A stretch of DNA of 64,000 nucleotides from NCBI RefSeq assembly GCF_905147365.1, contig NC_056412.1, positions 14,438,001 to 14,502,000 of the forward strand, given 5' to 3'. A program made the position numbers and the translations under genes. Shown here one piece after another: positions 1 through 40,834 of the stretch (its first letter is position 1; each line of letters opens with the position of its first letter). The DNA comes from Aricia agestis (lineage: Eukaryota > Arthropoda > Insecta > Lepidoptera > Lycaenidae). The notes beneath the pieces are model-generated. The model was not told where the DNA came from, searched no databases, and was given only the letters and a program-made list of their open reading frames with translations.

Positions 1-181
1 TTTTAGAATAACATGTTGTAGTTTGGTAATTATAATGAAATTGCGTTGAAAGTTGAAACCTATTAGTTTAGTACATCACTTTGTTTAGTTACACCCTGTA
101 TAACCAACGTTTGGCGGATCAATCTGTATTATAAATATTGTCTTTTGCAATTATTTTTTGTATCGTTCGTTTTAGTTTTAG

Positions 182-2933
182 TTCGGAAGTTCTCGTTTCT
201 TCGGTACCCGTTTATCCTGACGCCGGCGACCAAGTCCCTGGGTCTGTACTACGAGAACCGGATCCGGATGTACTCCGAGCGGCGCGTGTCCCTGCTGCAC
301 GCGGTGGTGGGGGCCGCGCCCGCCGCGCCCTACCTGCGCCTGCGCGTGCGCCGCTCGCACCTGATAGATGACGCGCTCGTTGAAGTACGCATTTTATTAA
401 GACTTACAGTACCTATTCAATGACAAGTATGGCATTGATTAGGGATGTTGGCATGGTCAAAGATTAGCAGATTTAAAATAAAGATGCAACGGTAAAATTG
501 CTTAACAACTTATGTTATTGTTTGTTAGTACTTATAGGTATATTATCAGCTTCAAAGTTGAATAGACAAGTCGATTTTAAAAATATAACAAAATATAAAT
601 TTTTTAAATATTTACGTACCATTCGATAGGTTATGCAATTAAATTTAGGCAAATTCGTGACGTTGGAGCATTTCTCATAGAAACATAAAAGTCAAAAGTA
701 ACTCTTTTAGAGAGTAAACTTTATAATTTACATGGCACATTACACTCTCAAGTATTCTCACTTATTTTTTATTTCAGCTGGAAATGATAGCGATGGAGAG
801 TGCGTCGGACCTCAAGAAGCAGTTGGTAGTGGAATTCGAGGGGGAACAGGGGGTCGACGAGGGTGGAGTCAGCAAGGAGTTCTTCCAGCTGATTGTGGAA
901 GAGATATTCAACCCTGACTATGGCATGTTCACCCAGCAGCCTGACTCGCATACTGTGTGGTGAGTTTATCATCATTATATTAAACAACTAGATGTTATAT
1001 AAATAATTCCGTATTTCATGGAACCGTTCATTTTCCTGGAAAAATAGCCTATGCCCTTTCCCGTTTTCTACTCTATATCGGTACCTAACCTAACCAAACA
1101 AAAGTGACAAGATTAGTAGTAAGTAAAACCAAAAATTTATTTCTGTTTTGTGACCGCACTTAAATATTCTTACAGGTTCAATCCAACATCGTTTGAAACA
1201 GAAGCACAGTTCACACTCATCGGTATAGTTCTGGGTTTGGCGATATACAACAACATAATACTGCCCGTCAACTTCCCTATGGTTGTGTATAGAAAGCTGA
1301 TGGGAAAGAAAGGCTCCTTCGAGGATTTAGCGGATTGGAATATGGTATGTTTTTTAATTATTCCTTCCTACTAGGCTTAGCATGACCGCTAAGCCTAGTA
1401 GGAAGGACCATAGAAAGAGTTTCTCTCTATGTAGGTACTGCCAAAGAAATTCGTCACTTTGTGCCCTAAAGTCTGTCTGATATTCTATTCTTTCGCGTTT
1501 TCATTTCTGCTATGGCCGTGCTAAACTGTTGTGACTGTTTTTGACCTGCACTTTATTATATGATTTTATTTTTAATATTTGTTTATTTAGCGCCGAAATC
1601 GGGAACTTTAACGCAATATAAATCATTCTCTCTGGGGCTAAAAATATCTCCATACAAAATATCATAAAAATTTTAGCGATTTAAGTGTGGAGGGGTTAAT
1701 GACAGACAAACAGACAGACCCACTTTATGATTTTACATTAGTATATTTTTTATGTTACAGACGCTATACAACGGTTTGAAAGATTTACTACAGTATGAGG
1801 GTGATGATGTAGAGGAGGCTTACTGCCAGACGTTCAGGATATGCTATCAAGATGTGTTCGGTAATAACATTTTCCACGAGCTAAAACCTGACGGCGATAG
1901 TATTTTTGTTACGAAGGAAAACAAAGAGGTAAGATTTGAAGTTATTACTGAACATTTATAAATTCAAAGATTCTGACCTAAATTCGAAACATATAGTAGA
2001 ATAAAACATCCTGCATCGATTGATACCAAAAAATCAATACCTTACTGACAAGTTACGTGAAATAATTAATTTTAAAATTTCTATGTATTATACGTAATGT
2101 TTGCCGCAAGTGTTATAATTTTTGAGAATTCGTCAGAATTGGGAACTTTGTATCAAAGATAAACAGCTAAAAAACTGCTTATTAATTTCTTTGTACGATT
2201 TGCGATTTTTTAAGCCCAAAAAAAAGTGGGTTCACCGGTAATTCTGAGGAAATATTTCAAATTGAAATTTATGAAAATTATCCTTCGAAGGGTGCGACAA
2301 GACTTTATATGAACATGGGCGGGGGCGCTGCTGGTAAAGAAGAACTGTCAAATATGTCGTTTTTGTATGTGGCAGCGTTAGTTCCTTTTTTCGCCACCTG
2401 CATTTAAAGCTTTACCGAGCTTTCTTGGCCGCCATTTGCGGTAGTAAAATTACTACAAAATTTTGTTCAATAATAATTAAATATCGAATAGTTCTTTAAA
2501 AATCTATTATGAAAAATCATTATAATTAGTGTCTGGGTGTGCAATTTTTTACATATTTAGTACTTTCATAATTTAATTGGATGTAGTACGGAGTTTGACC
2601 TTATATAATAATAATAATAACTTTATTAACAACAACTTTAAATCTGTTACATAATTCGACAAGTACAGTACAATTTGTGTGTGGATTTTCAGTTAGCTAA
2701 CAGATTTTTTCAGGTATTGCGTTACATTGGTGCCTGCACTAGGCTGAGCCTGTCCTGCAGGTCACCGAAATTTTTAAATAAAATGAAATAAGTACCTAGT
2801 TACACAAATAGAGCAGTTTCTTAAAATTAAGGATTAACAAAAGTTAAAATTAATAAAAGTAAAAGTAAAAGTAAAAATTAAAATATCTTCTAAAAGTAAA
2901 ATTCAAAGTGCGCGCTGTGTGTAAGTGCGTTCG

Positions 2934-2981
<48 letters not shown>

Positions 2982-5900
2982 TGTGTGTGTGTGTGTGTGT
3001 GTGAGTGTGTTTGTGTGTGTTTATATTATCTCTCTTAAAAATTTTTCTTTTTGTTCGTAATCTAAGGTTTTAAGCCACTTTGTTACTATTTCCTTTACTT
3101 CTCTTACAGAGCTGTCTTTTATGCTGCATTTTCGGTTGACTTTATTATATACAAATGGGTGTAAGTATGAACCAAACCTTCTTGCAAAACTAGAGTATAT
3201 GCGTGGTAAAGGCAACTTCAGGATTCTTTTTTTCCGCAGTGTTTCCGAATCTAGTGATTTAAGAACTGTTTGATGTTCCTTAATACATACGAGGAGTATA
3301 AAAATAGCACGAACTGTAAGTACATCCATGTCTTTGTATACACTTATTGTCGGATACCGGATGGGTTTTCTTAATATGACTTTAAGTACAGACCGCTGTG
3401 CTCTTTCCAGGACCATCATTTTAGTGGTTGCCGCTCCTCCCCAAATCGGTATGCAGTACGATATTACCGACTGACATATGGAAATATAAACTGATTGAAG
3501 TAATTTTAGAGTAGCAGAAGCACGTAGGTTTTATAATAAACAAGAAAAAATATAGACAAGTTTTCGGATTCTTTTTGCGGTAACGGCAAGATGTTCCTGG
3601 AAATCTAATTTCTCATCAACTGTGACACCCAGATATTTTAGCGAGGTAGCGTTACTAAGATGCTCACAGTTACAGTCTTCTTTTCGTTGCCTATCTAAAG
3701 GGCATGTATGTATCTTAACGGCAATATTGACAGGAGGTGCAGATGCTTTTGTTTTGTGAAAGAAAATAATTTTTGATTTAGGCACACTCAGAGTAAGTAA
3801 GTTGTCCTGAAGCCATTTAGCGATTGCTCTAAGTGCATTTTCAGCTGTGTTAACTACTTCAGGCCAATTTTTCCCATAAAAAATAATTGCTGTGTCATCA
3901 GCATAACAAATTATATCAGTTTTATGGGGGTTTATATTAAATATGTCATTCATGTAAAGAATGAAAAGTGTGGGGCCTAAAATACTCCCTTGCGGTATTC
4001 CAAAGTTAATGTTTTGCAAATTGCTTTTGTCTTGATTAATTTTTACACACTGTGCACGGTTAGTTAAATAACTTTGGAACCAGGCTAATGCATTACCTCT
4101 TATCCCCAAGAGTTCTAGCTTGCGCAGTAAGATCTTGACAGACACTGTGTCGAAAGCCTTCGCTAGGTCTATAAATGCACCAATACATGTTCGTTTCTCA
4201 TCAAGATGTCCGGAAACAGTATCTGTCAATAACCTTACCGCGTCCTCTGTTGATTTATTTGCGCGGAAACCAAACTAGTTTTCAGTAAGTAAATTATTTT
4301 TATCGATAAAGCCAATAAGACGTTTCTGGACAATATTTTCTAGAATTTTTGAAAAAGAACAGAGAAGGGAAATCGGTCTATAGTTAGTAGGATCTGACCT
4401 GCTACCGTTTTTATATATAGGTGTGACAGCTGCTGTCTTCCACATCGATGGAAAATATCCTTCAGATAAACTGAGGTTGCAGATAAAGGTAAGGAAGATA
4501 ATTATGTGATTTTTAATAGCTTTTATTAGTCTGTTAGTAATACCGTCTAGGCCTAGAGCGCTATCTATTTTCAGGTTTTTAATTATTGAATCTACTTCAC
4601 TTTCGTCTGTGGGCTGAAAGAAAAGGGACTGAGTGGGTGAGTTATAGATTTTAATTTTGGCTGCCAGTGACTCTTCATTTTCCTTGTTAACTGTGAGTAT
4701 CTTGTCTGCGTGACTTTGACCGATATTAGAAAAGAAGATATTGCAATGATCAAGTGATTCTATTAAATTTGGTTTAGTTGCGGTAAGTTCTACTGGATGC
4801 CTATTAATTTTATTTGTATAAGTAATGTTTTTAATATACAAAAAAATAATGAATATACCATTATAATATTATATTCTATAGCATGGGTCACCAAATGGCG
4901 GACCGCGGTCCGCATTGGACCGCGCGCCGACCCATTGTGTGCGGACCAAGCATTTTCGAAGATGAACTTCGCTAAAAGTAAAGTTCGATCTCAACTTACT
5001 GACTGAAAAATTGGCACTTTTCTCATTAATATTGTAAATAAATATTTTTTTACAATATGTGTGGACTGTGGAGATCATATTTTCATTTCTTAAAATGTGC
5101 CCCAAGCGAAACTAATTATTGTGACCCCTGTTCCATAGTCTATACTAAACTGTCTGAATCGAATCGGTACATTTACGAATATGATTTTAATTAACTCGGA
5201 TTTATTCGTACTGTATGTCGGATGTACGTACTCGATGTACGCGACGATGGCAGTCGTCGACACTTGCCGATGCGTGTAGTCGACTGCCGTCAACAAGCAC
5301 CGTTCGTCTGCAGGAGCGCTAACACATTACATGAACATTTCCAGGAATTCGTGAACATGTACGCGGACTTCCTCCTCAACTCGTCGGTGGACAGTCAGTT
5401 CCGGGCGTTCCGGCGCGGCTTCGTGATGGTGACCGGCGAGAGCCAGCTCGCCGCGCTGTTCCGCCCGGAGGAGGTGGAGACCCTGGTGTGCGGGAGCAAG
5501 GTAACATACATAGTACATACACTACGAACAGTGCCGGTTTTAGCCGCCCTGGGTGAGATTTCTTTGGCACCCAGGGTGTTGATAATGCTGAAAAAATTTG
5601 ACGTTCCTTTTATTTGCCTTTAGCGCCCCTTTTTATCTGGCGCCCTAGGCGACCGTCCCGTCCCGTAATATAACCAAATGAAAGGGCTTGAAAAGTTTAA
5701 ATTAAAATTTTTGGACTTACCCTGTTTACCCATATATTGGTTAAGTATATCAATAAACACTTTGTCGATTACAGAATTTCGATTTCAACGAACTGGAAAA
5801 ATCAACAGACTACGATGGTGGTTACACTTCGAGTTCAGAAACTATCAAGGACTTTTGGAGTATAGTGCACAGTTTATCATTGGAAGACAAGCGGAAACTC

Positions 5901-6113
5901 CTCCAGTTTACTACGGGGTCAGATAGGGTGCCAGTGGGAGGACTGAGTCATCTGAAGCTTGTCATCGCTCGGAATGGTCCGGACAGTGACCGCTTGCCAA
6001 CCGCTCACACATGCTTCAACGTGCTGCTACTACCAGAGTATGAAAATAAAGAGAAACTACAGGACAGACTGTTGAAAGCCATCAGCTACTCCAAAGGCTT
6101 CGGTATGCTTTAA
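182..6113 (+). CDS. Ube3a: Ube3a, HECT-type E3 ubiquitin ligase, 3' six exons (5' part outside window)
   Basis: Coding exons: 182-384, 778-959, 1176-1344, 1761-1928, 5345-5500, 5775-6113 (stop TAA 6111-6113). All introns are GT..AG and the phases join without a break, giving about 405 C-terminal residues. The protein accepts ubiquitin from an E2 as a thioester on a HECT cysteine and passes it to substrate lysines in cytosol and nucleus. The reading contains NRIRMYSERR, EFEGEQGVDEGGVSKEFFQ, IGIVLGLAIYNN, FPMVVYRKLMGKKG and AFRRGF, which follow vertebrate UBE3A almost residue for residue, more closely than other HECT ligases. The C-terminus ends in KGFGML, as UBE3A does. The N-terminal half, including the AZUL zinc-binding domain, lies left of position 1. 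The first exon's 5' border (182 rather than 176) is chosen from an AG after a T-rich tract and is the least certain border. Confidence 0.95.
1362..1407. repeat. perfect 20-bp inverted repeat beside a splice donor
   Basis: Arms 1362-1381 and 1388-1407 are exact reverse complements with a 6-base spacer. The hairpin begins 17 bases after the end of Ube3a exon 1176-1344. It has no coding content. Confidence 0.8.
1590..1740 (-). repeat. diverged Helitron-like fragment in a Ube3a intron
   Basis: The stretch around the phrase ATCTCCATACAAAAT and the following run of CAGACAGAC resembles the interspersed family seen better preserved at 9386-9600 and 44440-44697. It is strongly diverged. Confidence 0.4.
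2606..4850 (-). mobile_element. CR1/Jockey-type non-LTR retrotransposon, 5'-truncated and broken, antisense in a Ube3a intron
   Basis: Three minus-strand open stretches (4841-4275, 4229-3531, 3419-3021) make most of a reverse transcriptase. Visible motifs are LGLDGITNRLIK and NYRPISLLCSFSKILE (fingers), AFIDLAKAFDTV (motif A), GIPQGSILGPTLF (motif B) and YADDTAI (catalytic motif C), then the C-terminal region. The first two stretches are in one frame, parted by a TAG between TEN and FGFR; a frame change follows near 3530. The 5' half (ORF1 and endonuclease) is missing. The 3' end is marked by ATT-type repeats at about 2606-2625, and a (GCGT)n tract lies inside the 3' part. Confidence 0.8.
2921..3003. 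repeat. (GTGC)n / (GT)n microsatellite
   Basis: A tetranucleotide run of GTGC units passes into a GT run. It lies in the 3' part of the antisense retrotransposon. Confidence 0.9.
4881..5105 (-). mobile_element. possible hAT-derived fragment
   Basis: The minus strand reads RKCLVRTQW and GPPFGDPCYRI, wording I associate with hAT/ZBED-type transposase relics in arthropod genomes. No complete domain or target-site duplication was found, so this is tentative. Confidence 0.3.
5775..6113 (+). CDS. Ube3a: Ube3a terminal exon: HECT C-lobe with catalytic cysteine
   Basis: This last exon (113 codons with stop) starts after TTACAG and holds the HECT C-lobe. The transthiolation cysteine is the TGC at 6012-6014, inside HTCFNVLLLPEY, the invariant HECT motif. 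LPTAHTCF just before it and the KGFGML tail are also conserved. Nothing in the exon suggests loss of activity. Confidence 0.95.
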   Translation, partial: NFDFNELEKSTDYDGGYTSSSETIKDFWSIVHSLSLEDKRKLLQFTTGSDRVPVGGLSHLKLVIARNGPDSDRLPTAHTCFNVLLLPEYENKEKLQDRLLKAISYSKGFGML

Positions 6114-6432
6114 TCATTAGCTTATTTAATTTAATTTCACACTGGCCGAGTCATATTCAATATGCTCAAGGAACTGAAAAGTTTTTAACCGAAAAGATAT
6201 CATTCGATGGGAAGTCAGTCATAATGGTTTATTACGTATTTATACTACATTTTATACAGTATTAGTTTTTGGATATGACTCAGTCGGGTGTGAATTGCAA
6301 GGAATATGTGATTGTCGAGTCTGTAATTTCGTTCGATTTACTGTGACAAGCACTAACTTGTATAATATGCGACTTTCATAAAATTGTAAACAATGTTTGT
6401 AGAGGGATTTATATCTATCTATAACTTATATA

Positions 6433-6438
6433 AATAAA
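6433..6438 (+). terminator. candidate poly(A) signal of Ube3a
   Basis: An AATAAA lies 320 bases after the Ube3a stop codon. A second AATAAA lies near 7432. Which is used cannot be told from sequence alone. Confidence 0.35.
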
Positions 6439-6599
6439 AATGAATTTAAAATGTTGTTACTCTCGCTAAAACTTGAGAATGTCTGACCCGATTTGGGAAA
6501 TTTTAGTCTTGAAATATTCGTGAAAGTCCAAGGAAGGATAATATTAGGAGGGAAGTGATAGGAAGTTCACCGGGTCATCTAGATTCTAGTGTATAATAA

Positions 6600-6754
6600 G
6601 AGCGTTCGCTGCGTTGAGCGTGCGCCCGTCGCGGCCGCCCGCGGCGTGCGCTCGCCATAGTAATCGTGCGACCCGCTCAACGCAGCGCTGCTCTATGGGA
6701 TGACATGAAACAAGCACTCCTCGCGGGTGGCCACGCTTAATGCAGCGAACGCCC
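6600..6754. mobile_element. Harbinger-type MITE with TAA target-site duplication
   Basis: The ends are imperfect inverted repeats (GAGCGTTCGCTGCGTTGAGC against its complement at 6730-6754). The element is flanked by TAA at 6597-6599 and 6755-6757. It is GC-rich and non-coding, in the Ube3a 3' flank. Confidence 0.65.
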
Positions 6755-7617
6755 TAATGGCCCGGGTACTTAAACAACTTACAAGAAATGGTACCTAATC
6801 CCATACTTTTGCGATAGAGTCCCATACATTTCCCGTACTTTGGTGTCGAAGTTATCGAATACAAGTTGTATAATACCCTGTTCTGTTTACATATTTATAA
6901 ATATTTTTGAGTATATATTTTAGTGCTCGTCACTGTTCGTGTACAGAGAATTTTGTTTATTGATATTGAATTATTTGAGTTTTGTGAAATCAAAGGCGAT
7001 TATTTTAGGTTTTTGAGGGAACTTTTATATGATTCCTTATTATGTAGTTATTAGGCAAATTAAGATGATGTTTTCTACTCGCGTTGTGAATTCGTTTTGT
7101 TTAAAAATGTAGCTAATCTTTATAATACATTGAGTCGATATTAAACGACCAATTTTCTATAATTTGTTAAAATTATTGATCCAAAAATCGGTTCGTGAAA
7201 TGTAGTTTTGTTTATTGGTAGTCGTCTTTGGTGTTTCAGAACTCACATGTTGTATTCTCATAATATTGCATAAATACAAAAAAATTGATTTTAGAAAAAA
7301 TAAAAATCAACCGTAAAGTTATTTTTTTATTTAAAAACCATGTATGCCATGCTCTGCCAGAACTCGAGTTATCCAAATGATAACTTAATGCTCTTAATAC
7401 TATTATTTAAAGTAATTTCTATTCAATATTAAATAAATGTAAAAACTAAAAAGTAAAAGACGGTGGAATTTCGTAATATAATAATCGTAAATAATTTATT
7501 TAAAAATATTATAGTCTTTATTGTTCGATAACAATTTACATTTTTTTAGTTTAAAAGTTAGGTTTCTTTCATTCAAGTTAGAAAACAATATTCTGTTAAG
7601 TTAAATGAGCATCTGGG

Positions 7618-7772
7618 CCCTGATTCACGACTCGAATTTGGAGCGCAATTCGACTCGAATTCGGAAACTTCACCGCGCGAATGTAATCAACGATCGCCGC
7701 ACTGAGTTTTGAATGATGATCGCACGTAAAGTTTCCGAATCCGAGTTATAACAGAAATCGTGAATCAGAGAC
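7618..7772. mobile_element. fold-back MITE-like element
   Basis: Inverted ends CTGATTCACGA (7620-7630) and its complement (7758-7768) enclose about 130 bases that also pair partly. It is non-coding. Confidence 0.5.
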
Positions 7773-7903
7773 CTGTAGGTCTCAGATTTGCAATGTGTTT
7801 CTATCAGATAGCTCTGTTCGCTCTTACGCGACGATATTGTATCTCCAACGCTTGAGCCGTAGGCCGTGGACGGCCACTGACATAGATGTGAGATGGCCAG
7901 AGA

Positions 7904-7909
7904 TTTATT
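7904..7909 (-). terminator. candidate poly(A) signal of the NSUN7-like gene
   Basis: On the minus strand AATAAA lies about 530 bases after the stop codon at 8435-8437. It is the first such hexamer I noticed downstream; use is unproven. Confidence 0.25.
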
Positions 7910-8162
7910 TTGCTATGAGTCTTTGTCTGCGGTCTGAATGAACCCTTACGCGACGATGTTGTATCTAACTCGCTTGAGCCGTAGATCGTGGACGACGACT
8001 GGATACAACTGGCGACACGCCGGCGACTCGCCCGTTGACGCGCGACGCTCGCGCTGCTGGGGCCTACACAATTTAAAGTATTTTGTCTTAATAAGAAAAA
8101 TTCAATTAACAAAATATATTGAGTTAGCCTGTTATTTTATGAAGAGGTAAATTAAGTCGCAC

Positions 8163-8405
8163 GACACATATCTATATATATATAAAACTCAAAGGTTTAC
8201 TGATTGACATAGTGATCTATCAACGCACAGCCTAAACCACTGGACGGATTGGGCTAAAATTTGGCATGCAGGTAGATGTTATAACGTAGGCATCCGCTAA
8301 GAAAGGATTTTGATATATTCCAACCCCAAGGGGTTCAAATAGGGGATGAAAGTTTGTATAATAATACTTCTTAACGCGAGCGAAGCCGCGGGCAAAAGCT
8401 CGTAT
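8163..8405 (+). mobile_element. Helitron-like non-autonomous element, family B
   Basis: The body phrases AAACCACTGGACGGATTGGG and GGCATCCGCTAAGAAAGGAT recur in inverse orientation at 17341-17573 and 57765-58012. The 3' end has a short GC hairpin (GCGAGCGAAGCCGCGGGC) followed closely by AAAAGCTC, the degenerate form of a Helitron CTAG end. Confidence 0.65.
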
Positions 8406-8434
8406 ACTATATAGCCCATAGGTGGAGGAACTCA

Positions 8435-36910
<28,476 letters not shown>

Positions 36911-37099
36911 TTTTTATCGGCCTATATTCGGCTATAGTTTTTGATTTAGAGAATTACATAGCTGGGTCAACGACCGATGATATAGTAACTTCTTTAGTTT
37001 ATCACATTTTGCGATTTAATGTAAAAGTATATTTATTATTGGACTATTTGAAGAGTATTCCCCGTTTTATAAAAGTTCGACGCTTCGAATTTGTATTCG

Positions 37100-38300
37100 T
37101 ATTCGAATCATGTTTTAATTCGTATATATTTTAAGAAGAGCGTTTTTTGCGCCTGATGGTAGGTAACTACCTAACATTAATTGTACTTCATGACAATTGT
37201 CTCACTTCCAACAATACTTTCGTGATTAATTAGGAGCATATTATTCCTATCACTAAGTACTAATTGAGAGAGTTTTAATTATTATCATAAAAAGGTCTTT
37301 TTCACAATAATTTAAAGTTGCCTATGTGTACATAAAAATCAAACTAACAATAATAATAATTAATAGTCGCGCATTTTTCTCGTTATTTATTTCTCGGTGG
37401 AAAATATAACGTACAGTTCGGTTCGCGGCCACACACTGAGTCAAGCCTCAGGCTGTATGATGTAAGTTTGCTCCAACTTGTTGCTAGTTTGCGTGATAAG
37501 CGTTTTTTTCTTTTAACTGCACCATTAAGAAATATTTTTGATAAAAAACGTTAAATTAAAAATTATATAAGGACATGGACTATGTTACTGCTACCTCATA
37601 CCTGATAGACCTTGTGAAGTAGGTCCCATAAAACACCTATCCATATCCTATCCTATCACCTATAAGTTACAACATACGTAATATCCCCTAGTCATAAATT
37701 GTCTCCCCTAGTAGTCTGAGGTTACAACTATACAGCCAACAGGCTGTAACAAAACTAAATGGTAACACTTTAGGGCGAGTATGCATCCCTAAATGTAGAG
37801 TTCATTGTGAAAGTACCAGTGCAGTGCTGATTATGTTAGGTGCTACTTGTGTGCTGTTACCGTAGTAAGTGCTACCGAAATAAGTTTTTTAATGGTTTTT
37901 AACATTAGAAAAAATTGCTTTGCATCTGCTAATTATCAATAAAAAGTAGAGTTGCCAAAAATAATGTAGTTTTATGACAATCACTGCTACTTTTGTGTCA
38001 ACAAATTCAAGCGACGCGGTCACAGTATAGCAATATGACATATAATATTGCTATACTGTGACGCGGTGCACGATGCATCAAACAATATGGATAAATTTCA
38101 TTAATCTATAATTATTTACAATAAGTAATATATTTCATACCATGTCAACAAAAATTTATATACTCCACTATCTTTTCAGTAACCTGTGGTGTGTCCTTAA
38201 TTTAGCAACAAGTTACTTTCCAGATAAATTATTAATGTTTTTTTATCATACACAAGTTATAAGCAGGTATTTTCCGCATTCATTTAAAGCTAACGTACTA
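37100..38300. other. intergenic interval between divergent genes
   Basis: Lies between the NSUN7-like start (minus) and the small gene (plus), so it should carry promoters. It is AT-rich. A strong inverted repeat is at 38019-38063 (GTCACAGTATAGCAATAT and its complement). Confidence 0.4.
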
Positions 38301-38328
38301 AAAGTCAGAATTTGGGAAAACATTCACG

Positions 38329-39629
38329 ATGAACAGGCATATGTCAAAAGAAGAAAGCTTTGCCCAAAGACGTAAACTGTTCAAAGAAGTATGGACAACG
38401 GGTGTTGACGGGGATGATCAAAATAGTAACAGGCCTAAAGTTGTAAAGTGTGTTTTTTAATAATCTTATTTATTTTTACTGTTTAGCAGTGCCGTAAATA
38501 GCCTTTTTTGCGCCCTGTGCGAGTGCGCCCTTGTTTTTTTAGATAAGTATTATAGGTATAAACATGGTGTTAACTGTTGGTAGACCAATTATTATAATAT
38601 ACAAAAATTTTGGAAAACGTACTTTTTTTAAAAGAACTGACAGGGCAAACAAGCAAACGAGCCGTCTGATATTAAGTAGGCCTTTCGCCTGTTATACTTA
38701 CCCTTTTCGTCTGTTATGTTATGTGCAGCACTAGGGGCGCAGTGGGAACTTATCGGGAGTAAAGCGAAAAAATAATAGTCCTGCCTGATCTGGCGATTTT
38801 TGCGGCCCCCCCAGATTCTACGCCCTGTGTCTGGGCAACGGTGGCACCGCCCTATTTACGGCACTGCTATTTAGATGTCACCCGTAACTTCGTTTAGGCA
38901 GGTTAATCAAACAGGTGTACATTTTTGCATAACTATAACTCAATATAATGTCTAACGGTAAACGATCAGAATTTCTGCTTTATGAAAATAATCTTTACCA
39001 AAAACCGGCGCGAAGTTAGTGCTGGGAGTACCAAGAAGCGTAGGCTTTTCATTAAATATTTTGGTGCTGCAGTTGATCAGGGAGTAGTGACGGCGGGGAA
39101 CGGTCGCCACTAGGAGATCGGTCTGCTCGACACACCGCCATTATGTTCTTTGTTGTTTTAAATGGAATGTTCTTTAATTTTTTTATGTTTTAATCGTTGA
39201 ATTTGTAGGACATTGAACTTGAATGACATAGAGCGGTCGACTGGTAAAAGAAAGAAGCAGAATATACGAAACTTGAGAACAGTTTGTCAGGATCTGCTTG
39301 AGTACTGCGATCGTCAAGAAGCTAATTGTTCGTCATCAAGGGTGGGTACTGAATAAATAAAGAGTCCAAGAAATAGAAATATAAAAATAAATATATTTTG
39401 TTTTATATACCTACTTACATCTAAGGTAATAAGCCCTGTACCTATAACCTATTATTTTTTGGATATTGTTATTGTTGTAATTATAGTTACTTCTGCATTT
39501 TTGCAGTCTACAGGGCCTAAAAATCGTGAAGAATCCCGTGCAGAACATAGTAGGGATGGTAGAGTGAAACCGAAGGCTAAAAATAGAAGTCAATCTAGAA
39601 GCTTGAAGCTACCAAAATCTGATGCTTGA
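38329..39629 (+). CDS. unrecognised small basic protein, three exons
   Basis: Exons 38329-38447, 39209-39341 and 39507-39629 (stop TGA 39627-39629) join in phase to 124 codons. The protein starts MNRHMSKEESFAQRRKLFKE (a second in-frame ATG at 38341 starts MSKEES). The middle reads LNLNDIERSTGKRKKQ and TVCQDLLEYC. The tail is rich in K, R, S and N (VKPKAKNRSQSRSLKLPK). It shows no signal peptide, membrane segment or known domain; the basic, serine-rich tail would suit a nuclear or cytoskeleton-binding protein, which is only inference. The exon 3 acceptor (TTTTTGCAG) is excellent. The exon 1 donor (GTGTGT) is weak, and exon 1 is the least sure. It sits between the NSUN7-like and Pi3K68D starts, on the Pi3K68D strand. 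Confidence 0.5.
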
Positions 39630-39898
39630 AATGATTAATGAATACTTGTAATATAGGTACCTACCTATAGTAAAAATTGGTTTAAATTTTTTTATTTTAT
39701 AAATATTTGAAAATTCCTGGATATCCAATATCCATTATCCTTCCAAATTAATACTTAGTAAGTACATATTACGTCTATCACCTTACTTCAATTATAGTCT
39801 ATAAGTAGTCTATACTAATACATAATATAATAAATACGGAAATATGATGTATATTGTCTGTTACTTCTTTACGATTAAACGGCTAAACCGATCTAAGA

Positions 39899-40226
39899 TT
39901 GGGTTGCACCAGAGGCGTGGTTAAAGTTATGGTTATAGTTAAATATGGCGTCCTTTAGATTTAACTTTAACCTTAACTTTAACCGGAGAAATTCACACAT
40001 GTCTGTTGCGTTTATTTTTTTTATTGAAGCTACAGGGATTGAGGGTATAAAAAATTGAATTATCCGTAAAAATCGACAGGAAAAATATAACACTGTAAAA
40101 CATAGTAAATTTTCAGATAAACGTATGAGCGGAGGAAGGACGCCATATTTAACTTTAACCAAAGATTTGACATTTTGCATTGTAGTTATAGTTAAAGTTA
40201 GTTGGTGCTACCGTGGTGCAACCCAA
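39899..40226. mobile_element. fold-back MITE with 13-bp perfect ends
   Basis: TTGGGTTGCACCA (39899-39911) and its complement (40214-40226). Inner segments with AACTTTAACC also pair. Confidence 0.75.
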
Positions 40227-40523
40227 CCGAAATGAAATATGGTTTAATACCATAGAAATAATATATACTGTAGCATTATAGGTTTATGTTTAATACTCAG
40301 TACTCTGAGAAACGGGAAAGGACATAGGATAGTTTTTATTCCGAAAAATTTACGGTGTCTGCTATAAATAAACGAATCTCTGCGCAATTATAGTAGGTAC
40401 GCGCGGACAGCGCGGTATTTGTAAGGTCTTAGGAATTTAAGGTTATGGAATCGAGCGGTCGGATAGCTCATAGCTGTACACTGTTCAGTAATAAGTTGTT
40501 ACGTAATATAACGACTTGGATAT

Positions 40524-40658
40524 ATAGCCTGTCAAGAAAGTAAAGAAATTAAAAAGTGGCAACATCGTATTGTTATCCCTTTCAAATCAATCTAATAAAA
40601 AAGAGATGACACTACAATGTTGCCACTTTTTAATTTCTTCACTTTCTTGACAGACTAT
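40524..40658. mobile_element. fold-back MITE, arms about 40 bp
   Basis: GCCTGTCAAGAAAGTAAAGA at the left pairs with the right arm ending TTTCTTGACAGACTAT. Confidence 0.75.
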
Positions 40659-40834
40659 TATTATTGTTCTCACATACTTAACACATTCTCCCCGAAACAT
40701 TTTTGATTATTTTCGGAACTTATCATAAAAATATAAGGTTTTATTTATTTTTATGATAATAATGATATTTATCAAATAAAGGAAGGTTTTTTCAAAGTAT
40801 TTTTTTGGATTGCAAACAGCAAGTCTAAACCTAA

